Origin: Flavobacterium channae
Lineage (GTDB): Bacteria > Bacteroidota > Bacteroidia > Flavobacteriales > Flavobacteriaceae
Direction: 5' to 3'
Assembly: GCF_021172165.1 (NCBI RefSeq)
Contig: NZ_CP089096.1
Span: forward strand, 2,728,001 to 2,792,000
DNA: 64,000 bases
The position numbers and the translations under genes were made by a program. Below the pieces are notes generated by a model. That model did not search any database and was not told the DNA's origin. It saw nothing but the letters and a program-made list of their open reading frames with translations. Of the stretch, positions 27,824-36,002 are shown one piece after another; within the stretch, counting starts at the first letter, position 1; every line of letters begins with the position of its first letter.

Positions 27824-28927
27824 TTACACCAACTCAAACATCTTTCCTGGTAATGGTCTAATAATTCCTTTTAGTTCCATATTTAATAAAATGGTGGAAA
27901 TCTTGTAAATAGGAAAATCGCATTCTAGTGCAATAATATCCATAAGTTCTTTTCCCGTTCTTTGAAGATAATTGTAAATGGTTTGCTCCTCTTCGGTTAA
28001 TGTAATGAATAATTGTTTTTGTACTACTTTTTGTGATTCGCGTTGTAATTCCCAATTAAGGATATAAACCAAATCTGCCGCTGAAGAAAGTAGATTAGCT
28101 CGCTGTGTTTTAATCAAATTATTACAACCTTGACTGTATTTGTCTGAAATTCTCCCAGGTACTGCAAAAACATCTCGGTTGTATTCGTTAGCCAAATTTG
28201 CCGTAACCAACGAACCTCCTTTTTCGGCACTTTCTATAACAATAGTAGCTTCGCTAATACCTGCCACTATTCTATTTCTTTTTATAAAATTTTCTTTATC
28301 TGGCTTGCTCGTACTCCAAAATTCAGTTAAAAAACCGCCATTTTGTTCCATTTTTACCATGTACTTTTTATGTACTTTAGGATAAATTTGATTCAATCCG
28401 TGCGCCAAAACACCTATTGTTTGCAATCCACAATCCATCGCTATTTGATGTGCATAAATATCAACTCCATAAGCAAAACCGCTTACAATGATTGGATTTA
28501 ATGGCGTAATATCTTCAATTAGTCTTTTGGTAAACTCCATCCCATAGGTTGTAATTTGGCGCGTTCCTACAATACTGATTATTCTTCGATTTTGTAAATC
28601 GATATTCCCTGCTTGAAACAAAAGAACAGGACAATCAAAGCAATGTTTTAATCTTTCGGGATAATTTTCTGATTGAAAATACGTAGTAGAAATATTTTCT
28701 TTGGAAATGAATTGTAACTCTGATTCTGCTTTTGCAAAAACCGATTTGTCTTGCAAATTTTTGATTACGACCGAACCAATTCCGTCAATTGTTTGAAGAT
28801 GTGATTTTTTTGAAGCAAAAACTTCAGCGGCATTTCCGCAATTTTGGATGAGTTTTTTAGCGATTACATCGCCCACTCCTTCCACTTGCATCAACGCAAG
28901 CGTGTAGTACAAATCTGACTGTGTCAT
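27824..28927 (-). CDS. dprA: DNA-processing protein DprA
   Basis: Single-strand DNA-binding, RecA-loading protein used in natural transformation and related recombination, 367 residues. A helix-hairpin-helix-like N-terminus (VEGVGDVIAKKLIQNCG and IDGIGSVV) is followed by the Rossmann-like core with SIVGTRQITTYG, SGFAYGVDIYAHQIA and GGSLVTANLANEY, and a C-terminal winged-helix segment (about 305-365). The start overlaps nothing, and a perfect promoter lies 39 bases upstream. Competence is not proven by this gene alone because dprA is widespread in non-competent bacteria. Confidence 0.94.
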   Translation of the reverse strand: MTQSDLYYTLALMQVEGVGDVIAKKLIQNCGNAAEVFASKKSHLQTIDGIGSVVIKNLQDKSVFAKAESELQFISKENISTTYFQSENYPERLKHCFDCPVLLFQAGNIDLQNRRIISIVGTRQITTYGMEFTKRLIEDITPLNPIIVSGFAYGVDIYAHQIAMDCGLQTIGVLAHGLNQIYPKVHKKYMVKMEQNGGFLTEFWSTSKPDKENFIKRNRIVAGISEATIVIESAEKGGSLVTANLANEYNRDVFAVPGRISDKYSQGCNNLIKTQRANLLSSAADLVYILNWELQRESQKVVQKQLFITLTEEEQTIYNYLQRTGKELMDIIALECDFPIYKISTILLNMELKGIIRPLPGKMFELV

Positions 28928-28965
28928 GGCGTATAAAAAATTTAATTGGCATATATAATTGATAG

Positions 28966-28995
28966 CAAAAATAGTAGTTTTTAATTGTAATCCAA
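28966..28995 (-). promoter_or_regulatory. Promoter for dprA
   Basis: On the minus strand TTG, a 19-base spacer and TATTTTTG; both elements match consensus. Confidence 0.65.
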
Positions 28996-29087
28996 ATTAT
29001 AAAATAAAAGATCGAAATTTATAACGCTTTCTTTTACAGAAACATAAGCACAATGGCGAATTGTTAATAATTTTTGTTGATAAAATT

Positions 29088-29116
29088 TTGATATTACTAT
29101 TGATTATCTAACTTTG
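29088..29116 (+). promoter_or_regulatory. Promoter for the HU-like/SPOR gene
   Basis: TTG at 29088-29090, 18-base spacer, TAACTTTG at 29109-29116. The ATG at 29122 follows six bases after the -7 box, so the transcript is nearly or fully leaderless. Confidence 0.6.
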
Positions 29117-29121
29117 TTGTT

Positions 29122-30063
29122 ATGCAGATAGAAAAACACATATCCGACTTATTATATCGTTATCAGTGCGTTACTGTTCCTGGCTTTGGTGCGTTTTTAA
29201 CCGAAACTGTGTCCGCTAACGTTACTGGAAGCGCAAGTTCGTTTTTTCCACCTAAAAAAGTGGTTTCGTTTAATGTGAATGTAAAAAACAATGATGGTTT
29301 ATTGGTAAATCATGTGGCATTACAAGAAAAAATGTCATACGAATTAGCCGTAGTCAAAATTGGTGATGTGGTGAACGAATGGACGTATTTGTTACAAAAC
29401 CGCAATCGTGTGGTGTTGAAAAACATTGGCGAAATTTCGGTTAACAATGAAATGAATTGGGTTTTTGAACCGGCGAATACGGTAAACTATTTAACAGATT
29501 CTTTTGGATTAACTCCTTTTGTTTCTCCAGAAATTACAAGAGAAATTTTAAAACAAGAAGTAGAAGCTTTAGAAGAAAAAACTCCGATTATTTTTACTCC
29601 TGAAAGAAAGAAAGATTACTCGTATTTGAAATATGCTGCTATTTTTGTGGTGATGTTGGGCGCTGGTGGTTTTGGATATAAAACGTATTACGATCAACAA
29701 ATTGAGACTAAAACTTTAGCGGTTCAGAAAAACGTACAAGAAAAAGTACAACAACAAATTCAAGAAGCGACTTTTGTAATTAGCGCTCCGGTTGAAGCCG
29801 TTGAATTAAGTGTAGCTGCTCCAGTTGAAGAAAAAATGCCTTATCATTTGGTAGCTGGTGCTTATAGAAGTGAAGTGAATGCTAACAAAGCTATTGCCGA
29901 ATTAAAAGCCGCTGGTTTTGAAAATGCTAAGATGCTTCCTATAAACAAACACAATTTATATCCTGTGGTTTACGGAAGTTTCAAAAACTTAAACGAGGCT
30001 CAAACTGAAAGAAAAAACATTCAAAAATCGCACAATGCGGAAGCTTGGTTGTTAATCGAATAA
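29122..30063 (+). CDS. Membrane protein with cytoplasmic HU-like domain and periplasmic SPOR domain
   Basis: A 313-residue single-pass protein. Residues 1-130 resemble the bacterial CCDC81-type HU domains (LLYRYQCVTVPGFGAFL, VLKNIGEISVN). A membrane helix spans about 170-186. After a Gln/Val/Glu-rich linker, the last 75 residues are a SPOR domain (YHLVAGAYRSEVNANKAI, LYPVVYGSFKNLNEA), a fold that binds denuded septal peptidoglycan. By analogy it should act at the division site, with the HU-like part inside the cell. Whether the HU-like domain binds DNA or protein is not known. It has its own promoter and terminator. Confidence 0.85.
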   Translation: MQIEKHISDLLYRYQCVTVPGFGAFLTETVSANVTGSASSFFPPKKVVSFNVNVKNNDGLLVNHVALQEKMSYELAVVKIGDVVNEWTYLLQNRNRVVLKNIGEISVNNEMNWVFEPANTVNYLTDSFGLTPFVSPEITREILKQEVEALEEKTPIIFTPERKKDYSYLKYAAIFVVMLGAGGFGYKTYYDQQIETKTLAVQKNVQEKVQQQIQEATFVISAPVEAVELSVAAPVEEKMPYHLVAGAYRSEVNANKAIAELKAAGFENAKMLPINKHNLYPVVYGSFKNLNEAQTERKNIQKSHNAEAWLLIE

Positions 30064-30092
30064 AAATTTAACACTTTGCGTAATAATTATTG

Positions 30093-30118
30093 AAATCCCA
30101 ATTTTGGGATTTTTTTTT
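30093..30118 (+). terminator. Terminator after the HU-like/SPOR gene
   Basis: AAATCCCA, four-base loop, TGGGATTT followed by T residues to 30118. The last bases supply the TTG of the next promoter. Confidence 0.85.
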
Positions 30119-30150
30119 GCATTTAATTTTAAAATTCCTCTTTATCTTTG
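30117..30150 (+). promoter_or_regulatory. Promoter for the acyl-CoA thioesterase
   Basis: TTG at 30117-30119, 23-base spacer, TATCTTTG at 30143-30150. It lies inside the longer upstream frame, so the gene must start after it, at 30162. Confidence 0.55.
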
Positions 30151-30161
30151 CAAAAAAAACA

Positions 30162-30674
30162 ATGCAACCAAAATTCCCTTCAGAATCGGTAACTACTTTA
30201 ACCGACTTAGTTTTACCAGGTGAAACGAACCCATTAAACAACTTATTTGGTGGTGAATTGCTAGCGCGTATGGACAGAGCAGCGAGTATTGCCGCAAGAA
30301 GACATTCGAGAAGAATTACCGTTACAGCATCTGTAAACCATGTGGCTTTTAATAGAGCCATTCCGTTAGGAAGTGTTGTTACTGTAGAGGCCAAAGTTTC
30401 TAGAACATTCAACACTTCAATGGAAATTTTTATTGATGTTTGGATTGAAGACCGTGAATCAGGAATTAAAAATAAAGCGAACGAAGCGATTTATACTTTT
30501 GTAGCAGTAGATGAAACGGGAAGACCAATTCCAGTTCCACCAATTGTGCCTGAAACCGATTTAGAAAAAGAGCGATTTGCCGCAGCATTAAGAAGAAAAC
30601 AACTAAGCTTAGTCTTAGCCGGAAAAATGAAACCAAGCGAAGCAACGGAATTAAAAGCCTTGTTTATGGAATAA
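30162..30674 (+). CDS. Acyl-CoA thioesterase, hotdog fold (YciA/BACH type)
   Basis: Hydrolyses acyl-CoA thioesters; 170 residues from the ATG at 30162. The hotdog core carries NNLFGGELLARMDRAASIAA with the catalytic acidic residue, then RRITVTASVNHVAFNRAIPLG-type strands (conserved VNHVAF) and a C-terminal helical tail (ERFAAALRRKQ). The frame is open 24 codons further upstream, but that region is the preceding terminator and this gene's promoter, so it is not coding. Chain-length preference cannot be told from the sequence. Confidence 0.9.
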   Translation: MQPKFPSESVTTLTDLVLPGETNPLNNLFGGELLARMDRAASIAARRHSRRITVTASVNHVAFNRAIPLGSVVTVEAKVSRTFNTSMEIFIDVWIEDRESGIKNKANEAIYTFVAVDETGRPIPVPPIVPETDLEKERFAAALRRKQLSLVLAGKMKPSEATELKALFME

Positions 30675-30680
30675 CAAACG

Positions 30681-30705
30681 AAAGCCTACTCATAAAGTAG
30701 GCTTT
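30681..30705. terminator. Bidirectional terminator
   Basis: AAAGCCTACT, loop CATA, AGTAGGCTTTTT. It separates the thioesterase from the convergent PadR-linked cluster. Confidence 0.85.
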
Positions 30706-30709
30706 TTGT

Positions 30710-31411
30710 TTAATTGGCATTTTCTAATGCATATTCGGGATAGGTTTCTTTTAAATAGTCTTCTGCTTTTGATGGGATAATTTTAAGAATAACAAAACCC
30801 AATAAGAAAAAACAAACTACCGTTGCGCTAATAATTGTAGCTGAAATTATACCAAATTGAGCGGTATCTTCTATTCGTAATCCAAACTGAAGTGGTAATG
30901 GAATAAAACCTGTGAATGAACCTAATCCAAAAATGATGTCTTTGTACAGCCATTTTTTTCCAGAAAGCTTCGCTTCTTTTTTGTTTTTTCTTGACATTTT
31001 TACAATTCCAATCCAAAACAAGAAAGTAAAAAGCACAAAAATTGGAATTATAATTAAATAAGCATGTTCAAATTTCAACATCAACTGAACTAAAATTGCA
31101 AAAACAGTAGCTGTGCCAATTATTTTAGGAATTGTAAAAAACGACTTAAAATGTTTCCAAACCAATTTATTGTATTTTTTTCCTAAAGCAATTTGACGTT
31201 CTTCTACAACTGTCATAAACCCAAAAACCCCAAATTTTTTGAATTCCACTTGCAAAGCATCTTCAAAAGAAACTTTAGGGTTTTCTTGCCATTGTGCTTC
31301 AATTGAATTAGCCAAATGATCTACTAATTCCGTTTGTAAATCATACCATTCCACGTAATGTTGCCGTGTGAATTGGTAAAGACGTTCTATTTGTTCTGGT
31401 GTTAGTTTCAT
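30710..31411 (-). CDS. PadR-linked membrane protein, paralog 3 of 3
   Basis: A 233-residue membrane protein of unknown function. The N-terminal helical domain (1-75) reads MKLTPEQIERLYQFTRQHY, then EWYDLQTELVDHLANSIE and FEDALQVEFKKFG. The same pattern (LT-x2-QI, [YW]Y-D/E-x4-E-x2-DH, F-x-DA) is found in the next two genes. About four membrane helices follow (roughly 103-125, 129-147, 165-190, 197-220). The start codon overlaps the stop of paralog 2 by four bases (ATGA). The N-terminal domain resembles the helical domain often found beside PadR regulators (DUF1700/HAAS-like); this is a resemblance by eye. Last gene of the cluster. Confidence 0.75.
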   Translation of the reverse strand: MKLTPEQIERLYQFTRQHYVEWYDLQTELVDHLANSIEAQWQENPKVSFEDALQVEFKKFGVFGFMTVVEERQIALGKKYNKLVWKHFKSFFTIPKIIGTATVFAILVQLMLKFEHAYLIIIPIFVLFTFLFWIGIVKMSRKNKKEAKLSGKKWLYKDIIFGLGSFTGFIPLPLQFGLRIEDTAQFGIISATIISATVVCFFLLGFVILKIIPSKAEDYLKETYPEYALENAN

Positions 31412-32028
31412 TGGAATAAAAATCGATTTTTTTGTTTAAAAGACTTCATTTCTAAATAATAAAATCGGAGAAAAGCAAAAAAGACAAATAATATACTGGA
31501 ATTAAAAACAACAAAAGTTACTAAATTTTCATTAGCATTTCTATGCAGTGGATTTGCGATTTGAAAAAGTAGAAAAATGATTGAAAAATTTCTATCAATG
31601 TAATAGAATTTCTTTCTTTTAGTTAGTAAAAAATGTGAAATGCCAAATATTAAATAAGTTATAATTATGAATAGATAAAGATAATTTGAGTATACATTTA
31701 ACCCATATATATTAGAAAAAAAATAAACTATAGAAAAAATACCTATTGCTAAAAGTATCTGAATTGGTTGAATTGAAAATAAGACAAACTTTTTCAAAGG
31801 TTCTTTAAAATATAATCCTTCTTCTTTATTTCCTTTCAAAATTTCCTTCTTATTCGTCACCATATAACTTTTGAAAGCATCATAAAAATCTAAATTTTCG
31901 GTTTGCATTTTTCGCTCTACTGCCGTCGCTACATGGTCGAGCATTTCCATGCGAATGTCGTAATAAATGACTTCGCTGTTTTTTAGGTAGTTGTCTATAA
32001 ATTTTATGTTTTGTGAGGTCAACATCAT
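31408..32028 (-). CDS. PadR-linked membrane protein, paralog 2 of 3
   Basis: A 206-residue membrane protein from the ATG at 32028 (MMLTSQNIKFIDNYL). The frame extends to a TTG at 32037, but the ATG aligns with the MKLTxEQI starts of the two paralogs and leaves one base between it and the upstream stop. The N-terminal domain has VIYYDIRMEMLDHVATAVE and FYDAFKSYM, as in its neighbours. About five membrane helices follow; this copy is the most diverged in the membrane part. Function unknown, probably acts with its paralogs under PadR control. Confidence 0.73.
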   Translation of the reverse strand: MMLTSQNIKFIDNYLKNSEVIYYDIRMEMLDHVATAVERKMQTENLDFYDAFKSYMVTNKKEILKGNKEEGLYFKEPLKKFVLFSIQPIQILLAIGIFSIVYFFSNIYGLNVYSNYLYLFIIITYLIFGISHFLLTKRKKFYYIDRNFSIIFLLFQIANPLHRNANENLVTFVVFNSSILFVFFAFLRFYYLEMKSFKQKNRFLFQ

Positions 32029-32029
32029 C

Positions 32030-32704
32030 TTAAACAAAAATTTGAGTTTTTAATTCCTCTATTGTTTTCTTTCTAATTTCTATGTAAACCAATAAAGAAA
32101 TCAAGGAAAAAGTGAAAACTGATGTCATGAATAATCGCATTAGAATATGATTGAAATCGAGGGTTTCTTTGCCTAAATTGTAGATTAATTGTGTAATATT
32201 AACCCCTGCAAAAGACAAAAAATACATATTACTTAAAACCTGTGTCTTTAAAACATTCAATTTGTTTATTTTTCTAAATTTCCAAAAATAAACAAATTGT
32301 AATATTGCCAATAATGCAATAAAAACAATGCAATTGATGTTGATTTTTTTAGGGTCATCAAAAAAGCCCAAAAAAACAAAATAACCTACAAAAACAGACA
32401 AAGTCATCACAATTTTAGGAAATGTAAAATATTCCTTAATCATTTTGTTGTTTTGCCTTCTGGCTTGATTTTGTGCTAATTTTAGTTTTTCATCCATCAT
32501 GCCTTTAAACCCTTTTTTGCCAAAGCCTTCATTTTTCGCTTGTACCACAGCATCTTCAAAAGAAATCTCTGTTTTTTCTTCCAAAATAGCTTCCACACTC
32601 AAAATCATGTGGTCTAAAATTTCCATATAGACTTCATAATATTTAATGTCAAAACTTTTGATGTAGTTCTCTATGTAGGTGATTTGTTCTTCTGTCAATT
32701 TCAT
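32030..32704 (-). CDS. PadR-linked membrane protein, paralog 1 of 3
   Basis: A 224-residue membrane protein. The N-terminal domain (1-75) shows MKLTEEQITYIENYIK, KYYEVYMEILDHMILSVE and FEDAVVQAKNEGFG; a basic linker (QARRQNNKMIKEYF) leads to about four membrane helices starting at FPKIVMTLSVFVGYFVF, which matches the FFTIPKI region of paralog 3. It starts one base after the padR stop, so it is cotranscribed and probably coupled. Function unknown; proteins of this layout beside PadR regulators are thought to be envelope-stress or signalling components, which I cannot confirm. Confidence 0.75.
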   Translation of the reverse strand: MKLTEEQITYIENYIKSFDIKYYEVYMEILDHMILSVEAILEEKTEISFEDAVVQAKNEGFGKKGFKGMMDEKLKLAQNQARRQNNKMIKEYFTFPKIVMTLSVFVGYFVFLGFFDDPKKININCIVFIALLAILQFVYFWKFRKINKLNVLKTQVLSNMYFLSFAGVNITQLIYNLGKETLDFNHILMRLFMTSVFTFSLISLLVYIEIRKKTIEELKTQIFV

Positions 32705-32705
32705 C

Positions 32706-33041
32706 TTAATAACTCAATTTAGGATTTACAATCGTTTGCATGTTTTTGATGAATTCTTCCAATTCGGCTAAACGATTTACGGTTTCTGTGGTGCCTTTTT
32801 CGGTAAGCTTGTAGTATTTTCTTAGGCGATTGTCTACTTTTTCCACCTCAACATCCAGTAAACCCTCGGCTTCTAATTTGTGTAAAGCAGGATACAAAGC
32901 ACCTTCGGTGATGTTCAATTCTCCCTTTGTAATTTCTTTTACTTTCTGCGTAATTTCATAACCATACATTCGGCCTTGCTCTTCTAAAAGCTTCATAATG
33001 ATGGTGTTTAAACTACCTTTATATAATTGTGAATTTTTCAT
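32706..33041 (-). CDS. PadR-family transcriptional regulator
   Basis: Winged-helix repressor of 111 residues in the short PadR class. YKGSLNTIIMKLLEEQGRMY and GYEITQKVKEITKG form the recognition region, and ITEGALYPALHKLEAEGLL is the family hallmark. The C-terminal helix for dimerisation is short (about 85-108). It leads an operon of four genes, and a perfect palindrome lies across its own promoter, so self-repression is likely. The inducing signal is unknown; PadR proteins commonly respond to phenolics or envelope-active drugs. Confidence 0.93.
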   Translation of the reverse strand: MKNSQLYKGSLNTIIMKLLEEQGRMYGYEITQKVKEITKGELNITEGALYPALHKLEAEGLLDVEVEKVDNRLRKYYKLTEKGTTETVNRLAELEEFIKNMQTIVNPKLSY

Positions 33042-33059
33042 AAATCTAAAATTTCAAAA

Positions 33060-33088
33060 CAAATATATACATAATTTTCTTATGTATA
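33060..33088 (-). promoter_or_regulatory. PadR promoter and palindromic operator
   Basis: On the minus strand TATATTTG (33060-33067) is a consensus -7 box 19 bases before the padR ATG. Directly upstream, 33066-33088 is a perfect inverted repeat: TATACATAA, five bases, TTATGTATA. It contains ACAT-N9-ATGT, similar to known PadR operators, and would block polymerase binding when occupied. Confidence 0.75.
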
Positions 33089-33155
33089 ATATTCTTAAGT
33101 ATATTTTTTTGACCTCTATTTTCTAAATTCTATCTTCTATTTTCTTGATAAATAG

Positions 33156-33163
33156 TATTTTTG
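33156..33163 (+). promoter_or_regulatory. Probable -7 element for the PaaE-like gene
   Basis: TATTTTTG, full match, 16 bases upstream of the ATG at 33180; no TTG at a good distance. Confidence 0.45.
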
Positions 33164-33179
33164 TAAAAAATAAAATACC

Positions 33180-34232
33180 ATGTCATCATTTTATAAATTA
33201 AGCATTAAAGAAATCATCAAAGAAACAGCCGATGCGGTTTCGATTCTTTTTAATGTTCCAGACGAATTAAAATCATATTACCAATTCGTTGCAGGACAAT
33301 ATGTAAACTTAAAAATCACCCTTGACGGACAAGAAATTAGAAGAGCATATTCGATTTGCTCATCTCCAAAAAGTGGCGAATTACGAATTGCTGTTAAAGC
33401 CATCCAAAACGGATTCTTCACTAAGTTTGCCAATGAAAAATTAGCGGTTGGGAATGTAATCGAAGTAGGAACTCCAGAAGGAAAATTCACTTTCGAACCA
33501 AAAGCAGAACGTCAAAAAAATTACGCGGCTTTCGTGGCGGGTAGCGGAATTACACCTGTTTATTCGATTTTAAAATCGGTTTTAGAAGAAGAACCAAATA
33601 GTACTTTTGTTTTGGTTTACGGAAATAAATCAGAAAAAGATACCATTTTCCACAACCAATTACATGATTTACAGTTACAATATGTAGGACGTTTGTTTGT
33701 GCAATATGTGTACAGTCAATCAACGGCTGATAATGCTTTATCTGGTCGAATTGATAAATCAACGGTGAATTTCATCTTGAAAAACAAACATGCCGAAATG
33801 GAATTTTCAAAATTTTATCTGTGCGGACCTGAAGAGATGATTAATTTGGTTTCGGACACTTTAAAAGAAAATAATATTTCCGATTCAGATATTAAATTCG
33901 AATTATTCTCTACCTCTTCAAGCGAAGGAGAAACAGTTGTAAGCGCCGATGGTCACACTAAAATTTCAATTTTAGTTGATGATGAAGAAACAACTTTCGA
34001 AATGAGTCAAAAGCAAACATTATTAGAAGCGGCTTTGAAACAAGGTTTAGATGTTCCGTATTCTTGTCAAGGTGGAATTTGCAGCAGTTGTATTTGTAGA
34101 ATTACAGAAGGTGAAGCGGTCTTGAAAAAGAACCAAATTTTAACCGATGCTGAAATTGCAGAAGGTTTAACTTTAGCATGTCAAGCGCATCCAACAACAG
34201 CTACTATTAAGATAGATTTTGATGATGTATAA
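33180..34232 (+). CDS. Ferredoxin-type FAD/NAD(P) reductase, PaaE-like
   Basis: A 350-residue flavin reductase with a C-terminal plant-type [2Fe-2S] domain. Order: FAD-binding barrel (about 1-105, RRAYSICSSP for FAD), NAD(P)-binding domain (about 110-235, FVAGSGITPVYSI and YLCGPEEMI), then 2Fe-2S domain (about 262-350) with CQGGICSSCICRI and LACQAHP providing the four cysteines. This is the layout of PaaE, the reductase of phenylacetyl-CoA epoxidase. No paaABCD genes are in the window, so the true partner is uncertain; it may serve a fatty-acid desaturase or another monooxygenase. It is divergent from padR. Confidence 0.88.
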   Translation: MSSFYKLSIKEIIKETADAVSILFNVPDELKSYYQFVAGQYVNLKITLDGQEIRRAYSICSSPKSGELRIAVKAIQNGFFTKFANEKLAVGNVIEVGTPEGKFTFEPKAERQKNYAAFVAGSGITPVYSILKSVLEEEPNSTFVLVYGNKSEKDTIFHNQLHDLQLQYVGRLFVQYVYSQSTADNALSGRIDKSTVNFILKNKHAEMEFSKFYLCGPEEMINLVSDTLKENNISDSDIKFELFSTSSSEGETVVSADGHTKISILVDDEETTFEMSQKQTLLEAALKQGLDVPYSCQGGICSSCICRITEGEAVLKKNQILTDAEIAEGLTLACQAHPTTATIKIDFDDV

Positions 34233-34259
34233 TCGTTGAAATTCCAAATAATAAATTCT

Positions 34260-34300
34260 AAATTCCAATTTTATCTAGGTAAGATTGGAATTTATTTTTT
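34260..34300 (+). terminator. Terminator after the PaaE-like gene
   Basis: AAATTCCAATTTTA pairs with TAAGATTGGAATTT (one mismatch) around a six-base loop, followed by ATTTTTT. The hairpin covers the last codons of the convergent GT9 gene. Confidence 0.65.
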
Positions 34301-35315
34301 CAATAACTTGAGATGGCAAAATCGTTCGCATCACATCCTTATAACCTTCCACTTTTTTATTTCCATAAATAGAAGTTGGTAATAATGGATATTGAGTTCT
34401 ATCTGAAGTCAAACAAAAATCATCGAGTTGATTGAATGGTTTAAAACCAGCATAAGGATGTGTGGCGCCCCAAAGTGTTATCACTTTTACACCCATCATC
34501 GCTGCAATATGTGCATTTCCGGAATCCATGGAAAGCATAACGTCTAAATTAGAAATCACTTCTAATTCTTGCTTGAATTTTAGTTTTCCAGCTAAAACAA
34601 TTACATTTTCGTGTTGGTTTTGTAATTGATTTAACAATTGAATTTCTTTGTCGCCTCCACCAAATAAGAAGATTTTTTGGTTTTTATTTTCTGCTAAACC
34701 ATCAATTACTTCTTGCATTAAATCAATTGGATACACTTTACTTTCATATTGAGCAAAAGGCGCAATTCCAATCCAATTTTGGTTTTTATTTCCAGTAATT
34801 AAGATGATTTCATCCGACAGATTTGCTTTTTTAGGAAATTTAGGACTCGTTAAATCAACTGAAAATCCAAGTTGCTTGAACGTTTCAACATGTCTTTCAA
34901 CCATTGATTTTACTGGAGCAAAAACTTTGTTGGTTAAACTGGTTAAGGCTTTCTTGTCAGTTCTTCCTTTATCGGTTGCGGCGACTTTTTTTCCGCTTAA
35001 AGCGAATAAGGTTCGAACAACTTTAGAACGAAGTACATTGTGTAAATCGGCAACTACATCAATATTTAATTTTCGCAAATCGGAAAATAATCGAAGTAAT
35101 CCGATAAAACCTTTGTGATGTTTATTCAAATCCACACCAAAGAAATTCACATTTGGAATTCCATCAAAAAAAGGCTGAAAAAAAGGTCGTGAAACTACTG
35201 TGATTTTTACTTCGGGATATTGCAAAACTAAGGCTCTCAACACAGGAACTGTCATAGCAACATCACCCATGGCTGAGAGCCTTATTACCAATATGTGTTT
35301 TGGTTTAGACATCAA
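34275..35315 (-). CDS. Glycosyltransferase family 9 (heptosyltransferase-like)
   Basis: Cytoplasmic GT-B enzyme of 346 residues, related to LPS heptosyltransferases. The N-terminal Rossmann domain begins ILVIRLSAMGDVAMTVPVLR, and the C-terminal nucleotide-sugar domain has FLFGGGDKEIQLL and LSMDSGNAHIAAMMGVKVITLWGATHP in pieces (conserved MDSGNxHxAA). It adds a sugar to the lipopolysaccharide core by analogy. The DUF4254 gene precedes it by seven bases, a common Bacteroidetes pairing. A start at the second Met (35312) is as likely as the first. Confidence 0.88.
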   Translation of the reverse strand: MMSKPKHILVIRLSAMGDVAMTVPVLRALVLQYPEVKITVVSRPFFQPFFDGIPNVNFFGVDLNKHHKGFIGLLRLFSDLRKLNIDVVADLHNVLRSKVVRTLFALSGKKVAATDKGRTDKKALTSLTNKVFAPVKSMVERHVETFKQLGFSVDLTSPKFPKKANLSDEIILITGNKNQNWIGIAPFAQYESKVYPIDLMQEVIDGLAENKNQKIFLFGGGDKEIQLLNQLQNQHENVIVLAGKLKFKQELEVISNLDVMLSMDSGNAHIAAMMGVKVITLWGATHPYAGFKPFNQLDDFCLTSDRTQYPLLPTSIYGNKKVEGYKDVMRTILPSQVIEKINSNLT

Positions 35316-35322
35316 ACGATGA

Positions 35323-35928
35323 CTATTTTTTATTTTGATACAACACCGGATTTAACTCCTCGTCGTTGTACATTTTCATTTGTTTATACACTTTCATGTA
35401 TTTGTCACCCGCTTCAATTTCTTCGATTAATTGACTGATTGACGTAAACATATCGTTCTTTTGGTCTAACAATACATTCAATTTTTCTTGACATTTTGCT
35501 CTGTGTTCAGCCGTAGCTTCAGCACGAGTTGCTTCTTCGTTCATGTGATAAATTTTCAAAGCTAAAATCGACAAACGGTCAATTGCCCAAGCTGGACTTT
35601 CTGTATTGATTTTTGCATTTGGTTTTACCTGAACATCTTTGTATTTATCTAAGAAATAACTATCGATATATTCCACCATATCCGTACGAACTTGGTTAGA
35701 AGCATCAATTTTACGTTTTAAATCTAAAGCGGCAACCGGATCAATATTTGGATCACGAACGATATCTTCATAATGCCATTGCACCGTATCTACCCAGTTT
35801 TTTGCAAACAACAAATATTCAATTGTCCCTTTTTCATAAGGATTTACAACTGGTTGATACACATCGTCAATAATGTGATACGTTTTGATACTTTGTTCAA
35901 AAATGGGAAATGCAAATTCAGCAAACAT
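35323..35928 (-). CDS. DUF4254 family protein
   Basis: A 201-residue, mostly helical cytoplasmic protein of unknown function. Marks are NWVDTVQWHYEDIVRDPNID, VAALDLKRKIDASNQVRTDM and SPAWAIDRLSILALKIYHM, which match DUF4254. It is the first gene of a two-gene unit with the GT9 enzyme, so a role in lipopolysaccharide core assembly is inferred. A TATTTTTG element at 35951-35958 on the minus strand provides a -7 box. Confidence 0.85.
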   Translation of the reverse strand: MFAEFAFPIFEQSIKTYHIIDDVYQPVVNPYEKGTIEYLLFAKNWVDTVQWHYEDIVRDPNIDPVAALDLKRKIDASNQVRTDMVEYIDSYFLDKYKDVQVKPNAKINTESPAWAIDRLSILALKIYHMNEEATRAEATAEHRAKCQEKLNVLLDQKNDMFTSISQLIEEIEAGDKYMKVYKQMKMYNDEELNPVLYQNKK

Positions 35929-35944
35929 AATTATCTCTTTTAAA

Positions 35945-35977
35945 TTGATACAAAAATAGCGATTTTTTGTACTTTTA
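35945..35977 (+). promoter_or_regulatory. Divergent promoter region of upp and DUF4254
   Basis: For upp: TTG at 35945-35947, 22-base spacer, TACTTTTA at 35970-35977. For the opposite gene: TATTTTTG on the minus strand at 35951-35958. The two overlap, so the genes probably compete for polymerase. The upp element covers the start of the longest frame. Confidence 0.5.
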
Positions 35978-36002
35978 TCCTGAATTACAAAAAATAAAAT
36001 CG

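Noticed and set aside
30068..30415. Minus-strand frame opposite the thioesterase
   Set aside because: Shadow of the real gene; it also runs through the terminator hairpin.
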